DNA from: Streptomyces capitiformicae
GTDB taxonomy: Bacteria > Actinomycetota > Actinomycetes > Streptomycetales > Streptomycetaceae
Reading direction: 5' to 3'
Length of the DNA: 64,000 nucleotides
Assembly (NCBI RefSeq): GCF_002214185.1
Contig: NZ_CP022161.1
Coordinates: 2,355,767-2,419,766 of the forward strand
Part shown: piece after piece, positions 39,183-47,412 of the stretch
Layout: the number at the start of each line of letters is the position of its first letter
How positions within the stretch are numbered: the stretch's first letter is position 1
The notes under the pieces: generated by a model
Databases searched by the model: none
What the model was told of the DNA's origin: nothing
What the model saw: the letters and a program-made list of their open reading frames with translations, nothing else
Made by a program: the position numbers and the translations under genes

Positions 39183-40187
39183 GTGACGACCCCGGAAGCC
39201 GATCAGTCCCCGTTCGAGCGCCCCGCTGAGCCTGTTGAGGCTGCTGGGGGTGCGGAGTCTGTCGAGGGAGCCGAGCACCAGGGCGATACGGAGCCGGAGA
39301 AGGGGGCGGATGCCGGCGCGGCCGGTGGAGGCGCGGGGGCGGAGCGGCCTGAGGAGCGGTTGGAGCGGGCCGTGCGGGCGGCCGAGCAGGCGTTGATCGA
39401 GTACGAGATCGCCGTGGAGACCTTCCGGGTCGAGGTGGAGAACTTCTCCCGGCTGCATCACCAGAAGCTCGGCCCCATGTACGCCCGGCTCGACGAGCTG
39501 GACGCCCAGATCGCCGAGGCGAAGGCCGCGCGCACCGGCGACCCCGAGGATGTACGCAAGGCGCAGGAGGCCCGGGCCCGGGTCATGCCCATGCCGGGTG
39601 TGGAGGAGCTGTTCCACGGCTGGATGGACTCGGAGGGCCTGTTCCCCGAGGCCGCCGCGATGCTCACCGACCGGCCCGTGCGGCCCCCGGAGCGGGTGCG
39701 TCCCAGTGACGAGGCCCGCAGGCTCTATCGCGAGCTGGTCCGCAAGGCGCACCCTGACCTGGCCCAGGACGACAAGGAGCGTGAGCGGCGGGACGAGTTC
39801 ATATCGCGTGTCAACGCCGCGTACGGCCGTGGTGACGAGGTCCTGCTGCGGGAGCTGTCCGAGGAGTGGGCCGCGGGGCCGGTGCCCGAGGAGCGCAGGC
39901 CGAGTCGCAACGAGGAGCTCTACGCCCGCCTCGAATGGCTCGCCCAGCGCAAGGAGCTGCTCACCCTCGTCGCCCGGGAGCTCGAGGAGGGCGCCATCGG
40001 TTCGATGCTCCGCCTCGCCCCGGACGACCCCGACCGTCTCCTCGACGAGATCGCCGATCAACTGTTGGCGGAGGTCGCGCAGCGGGAGGCGGAGCTTGCG
40101 GCGCTTCTCACCCAGGACGGCCAGGACAGCCAGGTCGATCAGGGTGGCCAGGACAGGCCGGGCGGGACGGGTGATCAGGTCGGCTAG
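39183..40187 (+). CDS. J-domain protein with coiled N-terminus
   Basis: A 334-aa protein. The first ~60 residues are disordered and acidic (Glu, Ala, Gly). A coiled helix follows (about 65-145), then a J-domain-like helix pair with the HPD motif (RRLYRELVRKAHPDLAQDDK, then RVNAAYGRGDE), and a helical tail rich in Glu, Leu and Asp. HPD-bearing proteins stimulate Hsp70. The degenerate helix III suggests a specialised co-chaperone. GTG 39183 begins the frame; the rhodanese gene follows 23 bp after the stop. Confidence 0.75.
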   Translation: MTTPEADQSPFERPAEPVEAAGGAESVEGAEHQGDTEPEKGADAGAAGGGAGAERPEERLERAVRAAEQALIEYEIAVETFRVEVENFSRLHHQKLGPMYARLDELDAQIAEAKAARTGDPEDVRKAQEARARVMPMPGVEELFHGWMDSEGLFPEAAAMLTDRPVRPPERVRPSDEARRLYRELVRKAHPDLAQDDKERERRDEFISRVNAAYGRGDEVLLRELSEEWAAGPVPEERRPSRNEELYARLEWLAQRKELLTLVARELEEGAIGSMLRLAPDDPDRLLDEIADQLLAEVAQREAELAALLTQDGQDSQVDQGGQDRPGGTGDQVG

Positions 40188-40210
40188 CCCGGTCGGGTAG
40201 CGTCGTAGGC

Positions 40211-40558
40211 ATGCATTTCGGAGCTGGTGTGCCCACGGTCCAGGTCGGGGACCTCAAGGACGGCGACTTCCTGCTGGACGTCCGGGAGGACGACGAGTGG
40301 CAGGCGGGCCATGCCGAAGGAGCGCTGCACATTCCCATCAGTGAGTTCGTGGCGCGCTACGGCGAGCTCACCGAGGCGGCGCCGCAAGACGGCAGGGTCC
40401 ATGTGATCTGCCGCTCGGGCGGGCGTTCGGCGCAGGTCGCCATGTATCTCGTCCAGCAGGGCATCGACGCCGTGAACGTCGACGGTGGCATGCAGGTCTG
40501 GGCGGCTTCCGGCCGACCGGTGGTGGACGACAAGGGTGGGTCCGGCTTCGTTCTCTAG
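40211..40558 (+). CDS. rhodanese-like sulfurtransferase
   Basis: A 115-aa single-domain rhodanese. The active-site loop CRSGGRS (residues about 64-70) holds the catalytic cysteine that carries persulfide sulfur. LLDVREDDEWQAGHAEGALH is the family's N-terminal strand and turn. It is cytoplasmic and close behind the J-domain gene. The physiological sulfur acceptor is not clear from context. Confidence 0.92.
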   Translation: MHFGAGVPTVQVGDLKDGDFLLDVREDDEWQAGHAEGALHIPISEFVARYGELTEAAPQDGRVHVICRSGGRSAQVAMYLVQQGIDAVNVDGGMQVWAASGRPVVDDKGGSGFVL

Positions 40559-40665
40559 GGACAGCCTCTCCCTTATGGCTGCTTCCTGTGTCGGTCGGCT
40601 GCTTCGTTTGTCGAACCAGGGCGCGCAGGGGATCCGCGCGCCCCTGTCCTCGGCGTGCGCGACGC

Positions 40666-41847
40666 TCACCCCAGTGGGTGTGCCGCCAGCAGATCGCCCA
40701 GTGCCTCCTCGTATGCCGCCGCGGAGCCGAGTGACAGTTCGAGGTGCTTGGCCCAGGCGTGGTAGCGGTGCAGGGGGTAATCGACGTCGGCGCCGAAGCC
40801 GCCGTGCAGATGTTGCGCGGTCTGTACGACCCGTCGTACGCCCTCCGAGGCCCAGATCTTGGCCACGGCGACGTCTCCGGCCGCGGGTAGCGCACCTCCC
40901 GCCCCGGAACTGATCCGCCAGGCGGCCTGCCACAGGGTCGCCTCCATCGCGCGCAGGTCGATGAAGCGGTCGGCGGCCTGTACGGCGACCGCCTGGAACG
41001 AGGCGATCGGGAACCCGAACTGCTCCCGCTTGCCGGCGTATTCGCTGGTCATGGCCAGTGCGCCCTCCCCCAGTCCGAGTGCCAGCGCACACGTACCGGT
41101 GGCCAGCAGTTCCCGGAGCCGTTCCCAGGCGCCCTCCGCGTCGATGACGTTCCGCGCGGCGATCCGAACCGACTCCATCCGCAGCTCGGCCAGCCGTTCC
41201 CCGGCCGTGGAGATCTGCTCGGCGAGCACGAGGCCGTCGTGGACCCGTGGGACGACCGCGAGCACGACCCGGCCGTCGGTGAGGGCGGCTGCATGCCCGG
41301 ACCCGTCGGCGACGACACCGGACGCGACCACCCCCGGTACCACGACGAAGTCGGCGTTGTGCGCCCAAGGCACCGCCGTCTGCACTCCGTCCAGGACCCA
41401 GGTCCCGTCGTCCTCCTGCTTGGCGCTGACGGCCAGTTCGGCGGGGTCGTGGCCGGTGCGGCCGTGCGCGGCGACGGTCAGCACGATCTCGCCCCGGCCC
41501 ACCCGCGTGAGCAGCTCCGCCTTCAGCTCCTCGCTGCCGTGCGCCTGTACGGTCACCGCCGCCGCGCTGCTCTCCAGCAGCGGCACCCTGGCCAGTACCT
41601 TCGCCGACTCGCGCAACACCAGGCACAGCGCGATCGGGTCGAGCCCCGAGCCACCGTAGGAAGGGTCCAGCAACAGGCTGAGCAGGTCCGCGTCGGCGAG
41701 CTTCGCCCACAGAGCCCGGTCGAAGTCGTCGGCCACGGCTCCCGGTACGAGCGAAGGACTCGGCACTCCGTCCGGCGCGACTCCGGCGAACACTGCCCGC
41801 GCCGCCTCGGCCGCCGCCTGCTGCTCCTCGGTGAAGGTGAAGTCCAC
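40666..41847 (-). CDS. acyl-CoA dehydrogenase
   Basis: An FAD-dependent acyl-CoA dehydrogenase of 393 aa that introduces a 2,3 double bond into an acyl-CoA. It has the N-terminal helical domain (MDFTFTEEQQAAAEAARAVF), the FAD strand TVAAHGRTGHDPAEL, GKREQFGFPIASFQAV and C-terminal YPLHRYHAWAKHLELSLG. The usual catalytic Glu position is not certain by eye. The start is GTG 41847 after GAAGGG. A KstR-like palindrome 40 bp upstream suggests a steroid-derived or long-chain substrate. Confidence 0.88.
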   Translation of the reverse strand: MDFTFTEEQQAAAEAARAVFAGVAPDGVPSPSLVPGAVADDFDRALWAKLADADLLSLLLDPSYGGSGLDPIALCLVLRESAKVLARVPLLESSAAAVTVQAHGSEELKAELLTRVGRGEIVLTVAAHGRTGHDPAELAVSAKQEDDGTWVLDGVQTAVPWAHNADFVVVPGVVASGVVADGSGHAAALTDGRVVLAVVPRVHDGLVLAEQISTAGERLAELRMESVRIAARNVIDAEGAWERLRELLATGTCALALGLGEGALAMTSEYAGKREQFGFPIASFQAVAVQAADRFIDLRAMEATLWQAAWRISSGAGGALPAAGDVAVAKIWASEGVRRVVQTAQHLHGGFGADVDYPLHRYHAWAKHLELSLGSAAAYEEALGDLLAAHPLG

Positions 41848-41887
41848 GGTTCCGCCCTTCCGTGTCGCCGATGACGGGGCGTCAAGA

Positions 41888-41901
41888 TAGAACAGGTTCT
41901 A
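41888..41901. promoter_or_regulatory. KstR-type operator candidate
   Basis: TAGAACAGGTTCTA fits the mycobacterial KstR motif TnnAACnnGTTnnA, with fully symmetric arms TAGAAC/GTTCTA. It lies 40-54 bp upstream of the acyl-CoA dehydrogenase start on the minus strand. KstR is a TetR repressor of cholesterol catabolism. Confidence 0.55.
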
Positions 41902-41938
41902 GAAGAAGGGAATGGCGTGGCGCCGGTCGAGGAGACGG

Positions 41939-42250
41939 TCACGCGAACGGTGATTCGGTCAGGAGAACGACCCGGTCGGCTTCGGAGTCGAAGCCGAGGA
42001 CCGGATGGCCGTCACCGCCCTCCGGGCCCATCAGAACCGGCGTGCCCGGACACCGCCCGATGTCCCGCAGAAATCCGCAGAACCCGTCAAACCGCTCCCC
42101 TCTCTGGATCTTCCGCAGATCCACATCGAAGTCGATCTCCTCCGCCGCGTGGAATCGAAAGATCGTCAGCACCTCGGTCGAAAGGCGAACCCGCAGCTCA
42201 CGGCATTCGGCAGCGGCTGGACGCACGAGCACCGTCGGTACCCGAGGCAC
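41939..42250 (-). CDS. hypothetical protein, conserved-looking
   Basis: A 103-aa acidic protein with plausible coding bias (DLRKIQRGERFDGFCGFLRD). It contains no obvious membrane helix or known motif. The start is taken as GTG 42250 because a stop precedes it in the frame; no ribosome site is visible and a downstream start is possible. A PaaR-like palindrome lies 61-74 bp before this start, tying it to the paa/bkd genes at 47-50 kb. I cannot assign a family. Confidence 0.55.
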   Translation of the reverse strand: MPRVPTVLVRPAAAECRELRVRLSTEVLTIFRFHAAEEIDFDVDLRKIQRGERFDGFCGFLRDIGRCPGTPVLMGPEGGDGHPVLGFDSEADRVVLLTESPFA

Positions 42251-42310
42251 CGGCGGGGTCGCATCGCTTGCCGCAGATCGAACACCCAGCCAACCCCATA
42301 CATTTCATCT

Positions 42311-42324
42311 ACCGATCGTTCGGT
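42311..42324. promoter_or_regulatory. PaaR-type operator, site 1
   Basis: ACCGATCGTTCGGT fits the pattern ACCGnnCGnnCGGT reported for actinobacterial PaaR repressors. It is the exact reverse complement of the site between paaN and paaH. It sits in front of the hypothetical gene at 41939-42250. Confidence 0.6.
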
Positions 42325-42378
42325 CTGTCCTGGCTTTCGGCTCAATGATGGACTGCTGCGCCGTAAGGTGTCCCCCGC

Positions 42379-42387
42379 TGTGGATAA
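42379..42387 (-). promoter_or_regulatory. isolated DnaA box
   Basis: TGTGGATAA (TTATCCACA on the other strand), between the PaaR-type site and the DUF5819 gene. Confidence 0.55.
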
Positions 42388-42517
42388 CCTCGTGGAAGCC
42401 GTGTGAGCGGTGTGACGATGTGACTGCTGTGGCCACCGAGGCTGTGCCGGATGGATGCGGCTGAGTAAGTTCCGGTGGGGAAACGGACCGGGAGTGGGAA
42501 GCGGGGAGCGGGGCGGA

Positions 42518-43381
42518 ATGGACGCGTACGACGAGGTCTCGAACGGCCGCCGCGGGCCGGACGAGCCCGAGGGCTCCGCATCCACAATCCCCGCCGAGGG
42601 AGGGATCGACGACGGGAGGCCCGCTGGTGAGAGGCGTGCCGACGAGCGACCTATCGACGGGAGTGCCACTGACGAGAGTGCCCTCGGCGCGCCCCAACCG
42701 CCCCATTCGCCCGACCCGACGCAGCCGACCTCCGGTATCGCAGCGCTCTCCCTCCCCTACCAGATCACCGCGGCGCTCGTACTCGCTGTCGTCGCGGTCG
42801 TGGCCTGCGTGCACATAGGCATGGTGTTCCTGCATATCGCCCCCTCGAACACGTTGACGAAGCAGCATGGTCGGGTGGTTGAGGGGTGGGTGTTCCCGGA
42901 GTTCGAGCAGAACTGGAAGCTGTTCGCGCCGAACCCGCTGCAGCAGAACATCGCGGTGGAGGTCCGCGCCGATGTGCGCACCGCGGCCGGTGATGTCCGT
43001 ACGACGGGCTGGTACGGCCTGTCGGCGCTGGACGGCGCCGCCATCGACGGCAATCCGATGCCGAGCCACACCCAGCAGAACGAACTGCGCCGGGCCTGGG
43101 ACTTCTACGCCTCCACGCACGACAGCGAGAACCGCGCCACGACCTCGCGGGGTGGGTTGTCCGAGCGCTATCTGCGCCGCATCGTGGTGCTTCGCCTCGA
43201 CCGTGAGCAGGCCGGCGGCGTCGCCGACGGGGTCATCGAGCGGATACAGGTCCGGTCACGTACCACCAATGTGCGGCCGCCAGACTGGAGCGAGGAACAG
43301 GTGTCCGACAAGCCCGTCGTCCGTGAGCTGCCCTGGTGGTCGGTGACCGACCGCGACCGCACGGAGGCGAGCGCCGAATGA
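42518..43381 (+). CDS. DUF5819 family membrane protein
   Basis: A 287-aa bitopic protein. The N-terminus is disordered and acidic (about 1-85), then one TM helix (TAALVLAVVAVVACVHIGMV), then an external domain with NWKLFAPNPLQQN and VRADVRTAAGDVRTTGWYGL. DUF5819 proteins are membrane partners encoded next to HTTM proteins, like SdpA next to SdpB in Bacillus. The ATG at 42518 comes after GGGGAGCGGGG. Its stop overlaps the HTTM start (ATGA at 43378), so the two are coupled. Confidence 0.82.
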   Translation: MDAYDEVSNGRRGPDEPEGSASTIPAEGGIDDGRPAGERRADERPIDGSATDESALGAPQPPHSPDPTQPTSGIAALSLPYQITAALVLAVVAVVACVHIGMVFLHIAPSNTLTKQHGRVVEGWVFPEFEQNWKLFAPNPLQQNIAVEVRADVRTAAGDVRTTGWYGLSALDGAAIDGNPMPSHTQQNELRRAWDFYASTHDSENRATTSRGGLSERYLRRIVVLRLDREQAGGVADGVIERIQVRSRTTNVRPPDWSEEQVSDKPVVRELPWWSVTDRDRTEASAE

Positions 43382-44739
43382 GCTCCACGAGCCCCTCGAC
43401 TCCTACGAATCCGGGCAACCCGGTGGGGCCTCCTGGCCCTCCTGGCCTTCCCGGCCTTCCCGGCCGTCTCTCCGCCGCGATCGGCAGTGGGATCACCCGG
43501 GTCACCGACAATGCGCTGGGCCCCTACCAGAGCGCGATCATACGTATCGGCTTCGCCGCGACCTGGCTGCTGTTCCTGCTGCGGGAGTTCCCGCACCGGC
43601 ACGAGTTGTACGGTCCCGACGGGCCCTGGAGCTGGGACCTCGCCCAGCAGCTCCTCGCGAGCAACGACGCCTTCACGGTGCTGATCTGGTCGAAGAGCGA
43701 GGTGTGGTTCGAGATCGTCTACGCCCTCGCCGTGCTGTCGAGCCTCCTGCTGCTGCTCGGCTGGCGCACCCGCACCGCGAGCGTGCTCTTCATGGTGGGA
43801 GTCCTCTCGCTGCAGAACCGCAGCGTCTTCATGGGCGACGGCGGCGACAACGTCATCCACCTCATGGCGATCTACCTCGTCCTCACCCGCTGCGGCCAGG
43901 TCTGGTCCCTGGACGCCCGGCGTGCACGGCGCACGCGCGAGCGCGCCGAGCGGGAGGGCGAGGAGCCGGAGAGCGAGAAGCCGCAGGACCGCGTCGGTCC
44001 CGTCCTGTGGTGCGTGCTTGGCTTCGTGCTGCTGGTGGCGACGTTCGGCGGCCTTGTTCCCGGCGGCTTCCTGGGCGGCTGGCTGACCGTCTTCTGGGGG
44101 CTGTGGGCGGTGCACGCCCTCTGGTGGGCCGTCAAGCGCATCGAGTCGGACACCAAGCCCCGTGTCCTGCTCGACATCGTCGCCAATCTCACGCACAACG
44201 CCGCCCTGGTCGTGATCATGGCCGAGGCGTGTCTGATCTACGCGGCCGCCGGCTGGTACAAGATCCAGGGCACGCGCTGGCAGGACGGCACGGCCTCCTA
44301 CTACCCCCTCCACCTGGACTACTTCTCGCCCTGGCCGGCGCTCTCCGACCTGATGTCGTCGAGCGGCACGATGGTGATGCTGATGACGTACGGGACGGTC
44401 ATCGTTCAGGTCGCCTTCCCGTTCACGCTCCTCAACCGGCGCGTCAAGAACGTCCTGCTGGCGGTCATGATGACCGAGCACGCAGTGATCGCCGTCGTTC
44501 TCGGTCTGCCGTTCTTCTCGCTCGCGATGATCGCCGCCGACGCCGTCTTCCTGCCGACCTCCTTCCTGAAGCGCCTGGGTGACTGGGTGACACGCGCGCG
44601 TGGACGCGTCCTGGGACGTGTGTTCCCCGGGCGCGACCGTACGCCGCCGGGCCCGGCCGACCAGCAGCGGACACCGCTCCCTGCCGACAACACGGACAAG
44701 GAGGCGACCGAGCAGGCACACGTAGGCTTCACCGCATGA
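43378..44739 (+). CDS. HTTM domain membrane protein
   Basis: A 453-aa polytopic protein of the HTTM family, related to vitamin K-dependent gamma-carboxylase membrane domains and to SdpB. A short Gly-Pro collagen-like stretch (GPPGPPGLPGLPG, residues 18-30) precedes the first of about eight helices. Conserved-type segments include GDGGDNVIHLMAIYLV and YYPLHLDYFSPWPAL. A charged cytoplasmic loop (RARRTRERAERE) divides the helices. It is coupled to the DUF5819 gene and, by ATGA at 44736, to the TrmH gene. The substrate is unknown. Confidence 0.85.
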   Translation: MSSTSPSTPTNPGNPVGPPGPPGLPGLPGRLSAAIGSGITRVTDNALGPYQSAIIRIGFAATWLLFLLREFPHRHELYGPDGPWSWDLAQQLLASNDAFTVLIWSKSEVWFEIVYALAVLSSLLLLLGWRTRTASVLFMVGVLSLQNRSVFMGDGGDNVIHLMAIYLVLTRCGQVWSLDARRARRTRERAEREGEEPESEKPQDRVGPVLWCVLGFVLLVATFGGLVPGGFLGGWLTVFWGLWAVHALWWAVKRIESDTKPRVLLDIVANLTHNAALVVIMAEACLIYAAAGWYKIQGTRWQDGTASYYPLHLDYFSPWPALSDLMSSSGTMVMLMTYGTVIVQVAFPFTLLNRRVKNVLLAVMMTEHAVIAVVLGLPFFSLAMIAADAVFLPTSFLKRLGDWVTRARGRVLGRVFPGRDRTPPGPADQQRTPLPADNTDKEATEQAHVGFTA

Positions 44740-45524
44740 ACGATCCGGTGAGTGCGGCACCCTTCGGCGAACCGGCGAACGACCCGGTGCGGACCTGGCG
44801 CCGCCTCGCCGACGACTCCGTCCTGCTCGACGGATTCCACGCCCTCAAGCACGCCCTGCGCTTCGGCGCCGAGGTACCGGTGGCGGTCACCGCCGACCGT
44901 GCGGCGGCACTCGTCCTCGCCGACGACCTGGCCTCCGACGTACGGGACCGGCTCGCTGACCTCCTCCAGGAGATCCCGGAGGAGACGTACCGCACGCTCG
45001 TGGCTCGCCCGCACCCCACCGCGATCGCCGCCCTGGCCGTACGCCCCTCACGCGCGTCCAACCTGGCGATGCTCGCGCACACCCCGCGCACCGCGCCCGT
45101 CGTCGTCCTCGACAACCCGCGCAACCTGGGCAACGCCGGCGCCGTGATCCGCCTGGCGGCTGGTTTCGGCGCGACCGGGGTGGTGACCACGGGCACCCTG
45201 GACCCCTGGCATCCCACGGTCGTGCGCGGCGGCGCGGGCCTGCACTTCGCGACCGCGGTCGAGCGCCTGGAAGTGGCCGAGCTGCCCCCGGGCCCGCTCT
45301 TCGCGCTCGACCCCGAGGGCGACGACATCCGGGGCCTGAAGCTCCCGGACGACGCCGTCCTCGCCTTCGGCTCCGAGCGCAGCGGGCTGTCCGCCGAGCT
45401 CCGCGCGCGGGCCGACCATCTGCTCGCCCTGCCGATGCGCCCCCAGGTCTCCAGCTACAACCTCGCCACGAGTGTGGCCATGACGCTGTACCACTGGAGC
45501 GCGACCGGGGGCGCGAGGGCCTAG
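44736..45524 (+). CDS. TrmH/SpoU-family RNA 2'-O-methyltransferase
   Basis: A 262-aa SAM-dependent RNA methyltransferase with a C-terminal trefoil knot: motif 1 DNPRNLGNAGAVIRLA, motif 2 FGSERSGL, motif 3 LPMRPQVSSYNLATSVAM. The N-terminal ~95 residues form a substrate-binding domain. It may modify rRNA or tRNA; the target is not predictable. The ATG overlaps the HTTM stop, so an RNA methylase is co-translated with membrane proteins, probably for operon convenience. A strong terminator follows. Confidence 0.9.
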   Translation: MNDPVSAAPFGEPANDPVRTWRRLADDSVLLDGFHALKHALRFGAEVPVAVTADRAAALVLADDLASDVRDRLADLLQEIPEETYRTLVARPHPTAIAALAVRPSRASNLAMLAHTPRTAPVVVLDNPRNLGNAGAVIRLAAGFGATGVVTTGTLDPWHPTVVRGGAGLHFATAVERLEVAELPPGPLFALDPEGDDIRGLKLPDDAVLAFGSERSGLSAELRARADHLLALPMRPQVSSYNLATSVAMTLYHWSATGGARA

Positions 45525-45566
45525 GGGGGTGGTGGAAGTCCCGCACAGGACTTCCACCACCCCCCT
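45523..45566. terminator. bidirectional terminator, trmH / paaN
   Basis: A perfect 19-bp stem (45523-45541 with 45548-45566, loop CGCACA), between convergent genes. The left arm overlaps the trmH stop. Confidence 0.9.
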
Positions 45567-45573
45567 GGGGACC

Positions 45574-47265
45574 TCAGGCGTCCCGGCGTACTTCCACCAC
45601 CCGGAACCGATTCGCGACGAACGCACCGTCGCACAGCGCCGCATTCGCCGCCGGGTTCCCACCCGACCCATGGAAATCAGAGAACGCGGCCGTCTGGTTG
45701 ACGTAGACCCCGCCGGTGAGATTGAGGGACAGCTGCGCGGCCTCCTCCAGACAGACCTCCTCGACGTCCCGCTCGACCTCCTCGTCGGTCGTGTACGCAC
45801 CGACCGTCATCGCACCCTTGTCACTGATCGTCCGGCGCAGCAACTCCACCGCGTCAGCCGTCGAGTCGACCGCGACAGCGAACGACACCGGCCCGAAGCA
45901 CTCGCTCATGTAGGCGGCCTCGTCATCCGGCTTCGCCCCGTCCAGCTTCACGATCACCGGCGTACGGACGACCGCTCCGGGGAACTCCGGGTTGCTGATC
46001 TCCCGTGAGGCGAGGGCGACTTCGCCGAGCCCGGCGGCGGCTTCGAGGCGGGCCTTCACGTCGGGGTTCACGATCGCGCCGAGCAGGGCGTTCGCGCGCG
46101 CGTCGTCGCCCAGCAGGCCGCTGACCGACTTGGCGAGATCGGCGACGACCTCGTCGTACGACTTCGTGCCCTCGTCGGTGGTGATGCCGGCGCGGGGGAT
46201 CAGGAGGTTCTGGGGGGTGGTGCACATCTGGCCGCTGTACAGGGACAGGGAGAAGGCCAGGTTGGACAGCATGCCCTTGTAGTTGTCGGTGGAGTCGACG
46301 AGCACCGTGTTGACGCCGGCCTTCTCCGTGTAGACCTGTGCCTGGCGGGCGTTGGCCTCCAGCCAGTCGCCGAAGGACGTCGAGCCCGTGTAGTCGATGA
46401 TGCGGATCTCGGGGCGGGTGGCCAGGATCTTGGCGATGCCCTCGCCGGGGCGTTCGGCGGCCAGTGCCACCAGGTTGGGGTCGAATCCGGCCTCGGCGAG
46501 GACCTCACGGGCGACCTGGACGGTGAGGGCGAGCGGCAGCACCGCGCGCGGGTGGGGCTTCACGAGGACCGCGTTGCCGGTGGCGAGGGAGGCGAACAGG
46601 CCCGGGTAGCCGTTCCACGTCGGGAAGGTGTTGCAGCCGATGACCAGGGCGATACCGCGCGGGACGGGCTTGAACCGCTTGGTCATCGCCAGCGGGTCGC
46701 GCTTGCCCTGGGGCTTGGTCCACTCCGCGTTGTCGGGCGTGCGGACCTGCTCGGCGTACGCGTACGCCACCGCCTCCAGGGCGCGGTCCTGCGCGTGCGG
46801 GCCGCCCGCCTGGAAGGCCATCATGAACGCCTGGCCGGAGGTGTGCATGACCGCGTGGGCGAACTCGTGGGTGCGGTCGCTGATCCGCTTGAGGATCTCC
46901 AGGCACACCGCCGCGCGCGCCTCCGCGCCCGCGTCGCGCCACCCGCGCTGACCGGCCTTCATGGCGGGCAGCAGCGTGTCGATGTCGGCGTGCGGGTACG
47001 TGATGCCCAGCGCCAGGCCGTACGGGGAGGTCTCGTCGCCCACCCAGTCGTCGGTGCCGGGCTGGCCGAGGTCGAGGCGGGTGCCGAGGAGGGCGTCGAA
47101 GGCGGCCTTGCCCTCCGCCATGCCCAGGCTGCCGTTCTCGCCGTACGCCTTGGGGTGCTCGGGGTGCGGGGACCAGTACGCGCGTGTGCGGATCGCCTCC
47201 AGCGCCTGGTCGAGGGTGGGCCGGTGCTTGGCGATCAAGGAGTGCGCGGGCAGTTCGGCGGCCAT
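45574..47265 (-). CDS. paaN: PaaN-type aldehyde dehydrogenase
   Basis: An NAD(P)-dependent aldehyde dehydrogenase of the PaaN type from phenylacetate catabolism, where it oxidises a ring-cleavage aldehyde. The 563-aa product has the nucleotide strand FKPVPRGIALVIGCNTFPTW and the Cys region SLSLYSGQMCTTPQNLLIPR. The C-terminus GGVYVNQTAAFSDFHGSGGN lines the active site. ATG 47265 follows GAGGAG; an upstream ATG at 47283 is less likely. The paaABCDE oxygenase genes are not in this window. It is divergent from paaH across a PaaR-type site. Confidence 0.88.
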   Translation of the reverse strand: MAAELPAHSLIAKHRPTLDQALEAIRTRAYWSPHPEHPKAYGENGSLGMAEGKAAFDALLGTRLDLGQPGTDDWVGDETSPYGLALGITYPHADIDTLLPAMKAGQRGWRDAGAEARAAVCLEILKRISDRTHEFAHAVMHTSGQAFMMAFQAGGPHAQDRALEAVAYAYAEQVRTPDNAEWTKPQGKRDPLAMTKRFKPVPRGIALVIGCNTFPTWNGYPGLFASLATGNAVLVKPHPRAVLPLALTVQVAREVLAEAGFDPNLVALAAERPGEGIAKILATRPEIRIIDYTGSTSFGDWLEANARQAQVYTEKAGVNTVLVDSTDNYKGMLSNLAFSLSLYSGQMCTTPQNLLIPRAGITTDEGTKSYDEVVADLAKSVSGLLGDDARANALLGAIVNPDVKARLEAAAGLGEVALASREISNPEFPGAVVRTPVIVKLDGAKPDDEAAYMSECFGPVSFAVAVDSTADAVELLRRTISDKGAMTVGAYTTDEEVERDVEEVCLEEAAQLSLNLTGGVYVNQTAAFSDFHGSGGNPAANAALCDGAFVANRFRVVEVRRDA

Positions 47266-47342
47266 GCGTGACCAACTCCTCACGTCAGAGGCTCTTCTTC
47301 GAGGTCTGACCTGGGCAGGAACAGGCGGACAGGGTTAGAGTA

Positions 47343-47356
47343 ACCGAACGATCGGT
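47343..47356. promoter_or_regulatory. PaaR-type operator, site 2 (paaN / paaH)
   Basis: ACCGAACGATCGGT matches ACCGnnCGnnCGGT and lies 78 bp before paaN and 57 bp before paaH. It is placed to control both divergent genes. The TetR gene at 48927 is the natural regulator. Confidence 0.65.
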
Positions 47357-47380
47357 CGGGACAAGGGGGTCCGCCGCATC

Positions 47381-47389
47381 TGTGGACAA
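47381..47389 (-). promoter_or_regulatory. isolated perfect DnaA box near paaH
   Basis: TGTGGACAA (TTGTCCACA on the other strand), about 24-32 bp before the paaH start. Confidence 0.6.
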
Positions 47390-47412
47390 CCCTGTGCGGG
47401 AGGATCGCGCAC

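Noticed and set aside
42166..42669. 167-codon minus-strand ORF upstream of the 103-aa hypothetical gene
   Set aside because: Off-frame shadow of the DUF5819 N-terminus and spacer; Ser/Pro/Arg-rich with no start signal.
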